From Deltaproteobacteria bacterium (GTDB taxonomy: Bacteria; Myxococcota_A; UBA9160), in contig DOUU01000140.1 in the NCBI GenBank assembly GCA_003520425.1, positions 139-9,805 on the forward strand: a stretch of DNA of 9,667 nt, written 5' to 3'. The notes beneath the pieces were generated by a model. That model was not told the DNA's origin, ran no database searches, and saw only the letters and a program-made list of their open reading frames with translations. A program made the translations under genes and the position numbers. Position 1 is the first letter of the stretch, and every line of letters begins with the position of its first letter. Positions 6,074 through 9,667 of the stretch are shown piece by piece.

Positions 6074-8229
6074 CGTGCCCAGCCCGGTGGTGCGGTCACG
6101 ACGACGATCGTGCTTTCGCTGTTCTCGAGGAGATACTCGACTCCGTGCCCAAGGAAGGGACGTCCCGAGAGTTGGCGAAGGTTGGCGGCAAGCACGATCA
6201 GGTCGACGCCGCGTTCACGCGCGAGAGCCAAGATCTCTTCGGGTGCGGAAACGCCGGTACGGATCACGGTCTCGGCTCGTGCACCCATCCTCTCGGCAAG
6301 CGCACGTGCCTCCGCGAGCACCCGCTCGGCCACCTCCGTCCGCTCGGAGGGCGGGAGGGGGGAGGCGTCTTCTCGCACCTCTTCCGGCCACGCTGGCATG
6401 GCGAGCTGCTGGCCAAGGGTGGGCATCGTGACGACGTGTGCAATCAGCACCCGCACCCCCTGCCGCCGGGCAAGGCTGTAGGCCATTTCCTGTGCGGCTC
6501 GCCCGGGCTGGGTGCCGATCGCGGGCACGAGGAGGCGGTGGAAGCGAGGCAGGGAATTCGGGGACACGCGCGCCCCGCGTCTTACCATGATGACCGGGAG
6601 CGGGCTTGCCGCAAGCAGAGCGTCGACCACCGGCGAAATCAACCGGCCTTCGACCTTGGTATCGGTCGCCCCGACGGCGATCGCGCCATAGCCCAACACG
6701 GCCTGTTCGAGGATCGCGTCGAGCGGCTCCTTGGCTGCCGCGTGCTCGATGGAGATCGGGCGCGAGGCGAAGACCGCACGAACGCGCTCGAGATCCTCTG
6801 CAGGCACGTCCTTTCCCGCGGAGAAGAGTGTGACCTCTGCACCCTCGGGCCAAGCCAGGTCCAGGATGCGCGCCGCGAGGAGCGAGTTCGGCCCGCCGTG
6901 ACTCGGGAGCAGCAGGCGAGAGGGGCGCAGGAGAACGTTGTCGCCGAGCATCCGTTCGCGCTCGAGACGTTCGCTTTCCTCCTTCGAGCCTTTCCAACCC
7001 TTCAGCGCGGCTCGCAGCAGCGGCGGGGCCATCATCGAGGTCACCATCGCCATCAGAACCACAACCGTATAGGAACTCTTGTTCAGCACGTTGAGCGAAA
7101 GCCCCACCGTTGCGACAACGATTTCGACCGCACCTCGTGCGTTGAGACCCACGCCGAGCGCAAGGCCTTCGCGCCGTGGAAGCCGCGCGAAGCGGGATCC
7201 GATGTAGGCGCCCAGGAACTTCGACGCACTGGCCACGAGCAGGACGATCGATCCCCAGGTGATGACCGTGGGGTCGCGCAGGAGCGCGAGATCGGCTCGC
7301 AGCCCAGCGCCGGCAAAGAAGAGCGGCGCCATGACCGTGAACGTGATGGTCTGAAGAGTCGAGAAGACTTCATGCTCCTGAAATCGTGAGTGACCGAGCA
7401 CGATGCCGGCGATGAAGGCCCCGAACACTGCCTCGAGCCCGAGGGAGTGCGTCAGTGCACCCGCGAACAGCGCGACGAGGACGGTGATCGTGAGTGCCGC
7501 GCTCGATCCGCCTCGTCGTCGCCGGGCCTCACGCAGCAGCGCGTCCACGATCCGCTGGCCCACCGTGAAGGCGCCCGCGAGAAAGAGCGCCAAACCGAGC
7601 AAGGTCCAGCCCACCCGAGCGATCGCGATCTCACCGGACTGGGCGAGGCCGGCCACCAGCCCGAGCAAGATCCAGCCGATGACGTCGTCGGCCATGGCCG
7701 CGGCAAGGATCACCTGTGCGATGTTGCGCCGCATGAGATCAAGCTCGGAGAGAACCTTCGCGATGACCGGCAGCGCCGAAATGCCAAGCGCCGTGGCCAT
7801 GAACAGCGCAAAAACCTCCCGCTGCGCATTCGGCCCGAGGAACGCGTCTGGCATCACGAAGCCGACGGAGAGGCCACAGAGAACGGGGATGACCAGACTT
7901 CCCAGCGCGACGCGCGCGGCTTTGGTGCCAAGACGTCGCACGAGGCCAAGATCGGTTTCGAGGCCGGTGACGATCAGCAGAAGGAAGGCACCGAGCCATC
8001 CGACGCTTGAGAGCAGCGCGCGCTGCACCGGGTCGGAGGGGAAGAGCCAAGACTCGACCGCAGGGGAGAGCTGGCCAAGCACGGACGGGCCGAGCAAGAG
8101 GCCGGCAGCGAGCTCCCCAATCACCGCTGGTTGCCGGATCCGCCGCATGAGCGTCCCGAGCCCGCGCGCCGCCAGGAGCAGCACGGAGAGCTCAAGCCAG
8201 AAGACGAGAAGTTGATGCTCAGTCAGCAC
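6070..8229 (-). CDS. CPA2-family cation:proton antiporter (Kef-type) with two C-terminal universal stress protein domains
   Basis: Predicted inner-membrane monovalent cation/H+ antiporter of 719 residues. Residues about 5-405 are the antiporter domain, with QPAVIGELAAGLLLGPSVLG near the N-terminus, the conserved Asp pair in AAAMADDVIGW (181-182) and GLNARGAVEIVVATVGL (361-377). The cytosolic part holds two Usp domains. The first, about 434-550, contains AIAVGATDTKVEG and SPLPVIMVRR; the second, about 562-712, contains DLIVLAANL, SGRPFLGHGVEYLL and STIVVVTAP. No TrkA/RCK nucleotide-binding domain is present, unlike KefB and KefC. I chose GTG 8229 (product starts VLTEHQLLVFW) because relatives begin at this point. 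The frame stays open to GTG 8319, directly after the pqqE stop, and that longer start cannot be excluded. It lies 90 bp after pqqE and overlaps SulP by 4 bp. Confidence 0.9.
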   Translation of the reverse strand: MLTEHQLLVFWLELSVLLLAARGLGTLMRRIRQPAVIGELAAGLLLGPSVLGQLSPAVESWLFPSDPVQRALLSSVGWLGAFLLLIVTGLETDLGLVRRLGTKAARVALGSLVIPVLCGLSVGFVMPDAFLGPNAQREVFALFMATALGISALPVIAKVLSELDLMRRNIAQVILAAAMADDVIGWILLGLVAGLAQSGEIAIARVGWTLLGLALFLAGAFTVGQRIVDALLREARRRRGGSSAALTITVLVALFAGALTHSLGLEAVFGAFIAGIVLGHSRFQEHEVFSTLQTITFTVMAPLFFAGAGLRADLALLRDPTVITWGSIVLLVASASKFLGAYIGSRFARLPRREGLALGVGLNARGAVEIVVATVGLSLNVLNKSSYTVVVLMAMVTSMMAPPLLRAALKGWKGSKEESERLERERMLGDNVLLRPSRLLLPSHGGPNSLLAARILDLAWPEGAEVTLFSAGKDVPAEDLERVRAVFASRPISIEHAAAKEPLDAILEQAVLGYGAIAVGATDTKVEGRLISPVVDALLAASPLPVIMVRRGARVSPNSLPRFHRLLVPAIGTQPGRAAQEMAYSLARRQGVRVLIAHVVTMPTLGQQLAMPAWPEEVREDASPLPPSERTEVAERVLAEARALAERMGARAETVIRTGVSAPEEILALARERGVDLIVLAANLRQLSGRPFLGHGVEYLLENSESTIVVVTAPPGWAR

Positions 8230-8319
8230 GGTTGAGGGAGACGCCTCCCGATCTCCTGCGATGCGCTCGGAACGTATCCTGTGACCGCCGGGGATGCTCG
8301 GCGTCGCGCCAAGACACAC
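8230..8319 (-). other. Gap between pqqE and the antiporter gene, with a small hairpin before the GTG start
   Basis: These 90 bases follow the pqqE stop and remain open in the antiporter frame. On the minus strand GGGAG pairs with CTCCC around a GCGT loop (plus-strand 8236-8249). The 5' arm overlaps the only Shine-Dalgarno-like sequence (GGGAGG), which is about 14 nt from GTG 8229 and thus rather far. The gap could be a short untranslated spacer or extra N-terminal coding sequence. Confidence 0.4.
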
Positions 8320-9411
8320 CTACGGTGTGGATGCGCCACGCAGGGCGGCTGGGGCAGCGGCTTCGCCTTCGGCGGCGGCGCGCGCAGCGAGGACCACGCC
8401 GTGGCGCGGAGCCTTCGCACAAGCGGGATCCGTAGCTGCCGGATCGCCCACCAGAGCGAAAGCCTGGCAGCGGCAGCCCCCGAAATCCCTTCCCCGCTCC
8501 GGGCAGGAGCGGCAGGGCTCCGGCATCCAGGCCTCCCCGCGGAAAGCCCGCATCCCGGGGGCATCCGTCCAGCAGGCACGAAGCCCGCGCTCGTCCGCGC
8601 GCCAGAAGGACAGGCCCGGGAGCTCGGCGGCTGCATGGCAAGGCAGAACAACACCCGAGGGCGTCACCACGATTGTCTTGCGGGCCCAGCCCCCCATGCA
8701 AGGCTTTGGGCGGTCCGCCCAGTAGTCAGGCAGAACAAAGAGGATTTCGGGGACTGGGCTGCGCTTGCGGGCCTCCGCGACGATCTTGGCGGCTTCCTCG
8801 AGCTGGGCGCGGCTCGGCAAAAGCGCGGCGCGATTCCGGAGCGCCCAGCCATGGTATTGCGTGTTCGCGAGCTCAAGGCGCGAAGCCCTGAGAGTCTGCG
8901 CGAGGGCGATGAACTCCGGGACTCGCGCAAGGTTGTGACGGTGGAGCACGACGTTCAGGATGAGGGGGAGGGCAAGCTCGCGCGTCCAGGCCGCAAAGGC
9001 AAGCTTCGCCTCGAGGACGCGCACCCCTGCGATCCTCTCCGCTGCGGCGGCATCCACGTCCTGCAGTGAGAGCTGCACGCTGCGGAGCCCGACGTCGCGC
9101 AGCTGTGCCAGTCCATCTCGGTTGAGGGGCGTTCCCGCGGTCACGAGGTGGGGATAGAGCCCGGCCTGCGCAGCCGCTATCACGATCTCCGGCAGGTCGC
9201 GCCGGACCGTGGGTTCACCGCCCGTCAGGCCGACATGGACACAACCGAGCTCGGCGGCTTCGCGGAATACACGTCCCCACGCCGCAGCGTTGAGCGACTC
9301 GGGCGTGTCCCGGAAGGTCAAGGGATTGGAGCAATAGGCGCAGCGCAGAGGACAACGGTAGGTGAGCTCCGCGACGAGGTTGTACGGTCGCGGTGCGCTC
9401 GGGCCGCTCAG
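8320..9411 (-). CDS. pqqE: PQQ biosynthesis radical SAM protein PqqE
   Basis: PqqE uses a radical SAM mechanism to form the Glu-Tyr carbon-carbon cross-link in the PqqA peptide, with PqqD as peptide chaperone, in the cytosol. The radical SAM motif CPLRCAYC supplies Cys20, Cys24 and Cys27, and TGGEP follows at 63-67. All expected auxiliary iron-sulfur ligands are present: Cys238, Cys258, Cys300, Cys303, Asp309, Cys313, Cys315 and Cys331, with the spacing I recall for Methylorubrum extorquens PqqE. Other PqqE hallmarks are AELTYRCPL, LNVVLHRHN, LANTQYHGWAL, WMPEPCRSC and DFGGCRCQAF. I infer a CTG start (9409-9411): it sits in CTGA overlapping the pqqD stop and has GAGG 7 nt upstream. The frame has no ATG, GTG or TTG between 9546 and the conserved core, and the 9546 start would lie deep inside pqqD. 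The product has 363 residues, near normal length. Confidence 0.95.
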   Translation of the reverse strand: MSGPSAPRPYNLVAELTYRCPLRCAYCSNPLTFRDTPESLNAAAWGRVFREAAELGCVHVGLTGGEPTVRRDLPEIVIAAAQAGLYPHLVTAGTPLNRDGLAQLRDVGLRSVQLSLQDVDAAAAERIAGVRVLEAKLAFAAWTRELALPLILNVVLHRHNLARVPEFIALAQTLRASRLELANTQYHGWALRNRAALLPSRAQLEEAAKIVAEARKRSPVPEILFVLPDYWADRPKPCMGGWARKTIVVTPSGVVLPCHAAAELPGLSFWRADERGLRACWTDAPGMRAFRGEAWMPEPCRSCPERGRDFGGCRCQAFALVGDPAATDPACAKAPRHGVVLAARAAAEGEAAAPAALRGASTP

Positions 9412-9667
9412 GAGCTCACCTCGAGGACACCCACCCGCTCCATCTGCTCCAGGAAGTGGTGCACATCGGATTCGACCTGCTCGATCTCTGGATGCCGCGA
9501 ACCGAGCACGCGGGCGATTTCGACCGCACTCCGCACGCCGTCGCACAGCTCCAAGATCTCCCGGCCGCTCGCGTTGAGGCGCACGGCACGCTCGGGCAGC
9601 ACCACCAAGGTCTCATGGGTGGCGCGATCGCTCCGGACCTGGGCATGGCGGGACAAGCGCGGGCGGC
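9408..9667 (-). CDS. pqqD: PQQ biosynthesis peptide chaperone PqqD, 5' end beyond the window
   Basis: PqqD is a small RRE-type protein that binds the PqqA precursor peptide and presents it to PqqE. The visible 86 residues begin RPRLSRHAQVRSD at the right edge and include VVLPERAVRLNASGREIL, LCDGVRSAVEIARVL and DVHHFLEQMERVGVLEV, the normal PqqD core up to a typical C-terminus. The TTG at 9656-9654 could be read as a start, but it would cut off the conserved RPRL lead, so the true start most likely lies a few codons outside the window. The stop TGA (9410-9408) overlaps the inferred CTG of pqqE. The immediate PqqE partner makes the identity firm despite the short length. Confidence 0.92.
   Translation of the reverse strand, partial: RPRLSRHAQVRSDRATHETLVVLPERAVRLNASGREILELCDGVRSAVEIARVLGSRHPEIEQVESDVHHFLEQMERVGVLEVSS
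9419..9422 (-). promoter_or_regulatory. Ribosome binding site of pqqE, inside the 3' end of pqqD
   Basis: GAGG, within GAGGTGAG on the minus strand, lies 7 nt before the CTG at 9411-9409. It supports a CTG start coupled to the end of pqqD. Confidence 0.55.

Noticed and set aside
6025..7389. 454-codon open frame on the plus strand
   Set aside because: It is antisense to the antiporter and the start of SulP. The product is low-complexity and charged with no recognisable domain.
8230..8319. Antiporter start at GTG 8319
   Set aside because: The extra 30 residues do not resemble the family N-terminus and no ribosome binding site precedes them. It stays possible and is listed as an alternative.
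8281..9069. 262-codon plus-strand frame opposite pqqE
   Set aside because: pqqE is unambiguous from its full set of cluster ligands; the opposite frame has no domain features.
9412..9546. N-terminal extension of pqqE back to position 9546
   Set aside because: It would overlap pqqD by 139 bases and adds an Arg-rich stretch unlike PqqE. The CTG at 9411 with GAGG fits better.
1..9667. CRISPR arrays, tRNA genes, insertion sequences or attachment sites
   Set aside because: No spaced direct repeats, cloverleaf-like sequence, transposase frame or flanking inverted repeats were visible on reading both strands.

Overview
The window is high-GC bacterial chromosomal DNA with tightly packed genes. It shows no tRNA or rRNA gene, insertion sequence, CRISPR array or long repeat. 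The protein set is a glycogen-type ADP-glucose pyrophosphorylase, a c-di-AMP synthase joined to a YbbR domain, a site-2 protease of the 'STTCHEAAHA' type, a Kef-type antiporter with universal stress domains, and PQQ biosynthesis genes. Together with the high GC and frequent non-ATG starts, this suggests a deltaproteobacterial lineage in the broad sense (Myxococcota, Desulfobacterota or Binatota-like). That placement is inference from protein style, not a proven taxonomy.

Layout. At the left edge the start of glgC reads leftward out of the window. Divergent from it across 119 bp, and reading rightward, is a 394-residue diadenylate cyclase (CdaA-like) with a C-terminal YbbR/CdaR-like domain. 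After a 221 bp gap come an M50 site-2 protease and a metallo-beta-lactamase-fold hydrolase with an alkylsulfatase-type dimerisation region. They are 33 bp apart and probably co-transcribed.

From about 3.9 kb to the right edge everything lies on the minus strand. In transcription order the genes are pqqD (5' end outside the window), pqqE, a CPA2 cation:proton antiporter with tandem Usp domains, a SulP anion transporter with a STAS domain, and a small DUF486 membrane protein. pqqD/pqqE and antiporter/SulP each share a 4-bp stop/start overlap. The pqqE-antiporter gap is 90 bp and the SulP-DUF486 gap is 29 bp, so this looks like one long operon. It ends convergently against the hydrolase gene, with weak hairpins in the 75 bp between them.

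How the genes may work together. pqqD and pqqE belong to PQQ cofactor synthesis; pqqA, B and C are not seen and could lie beyond the right edge. The antiporter and SulP suggest monovalent cation/pH and anion homeostasis. c-di-AMP commonly controls potassium transport in other bacteria, so a c-di-AMP synthase about 4.4 kb from a Kef-type antiporter with Usp domains is suggestive but unproven. The most distinctive items are the synthase-YbbR fusion with an altered RHR motif, the heavy use of non-ATG starts (including two probable CTG starts), and the PQQ/ion-transport operon in which pqqE and the antiporter are separated in one frame by a single TAG. No clearly new multi-gene system stands out.
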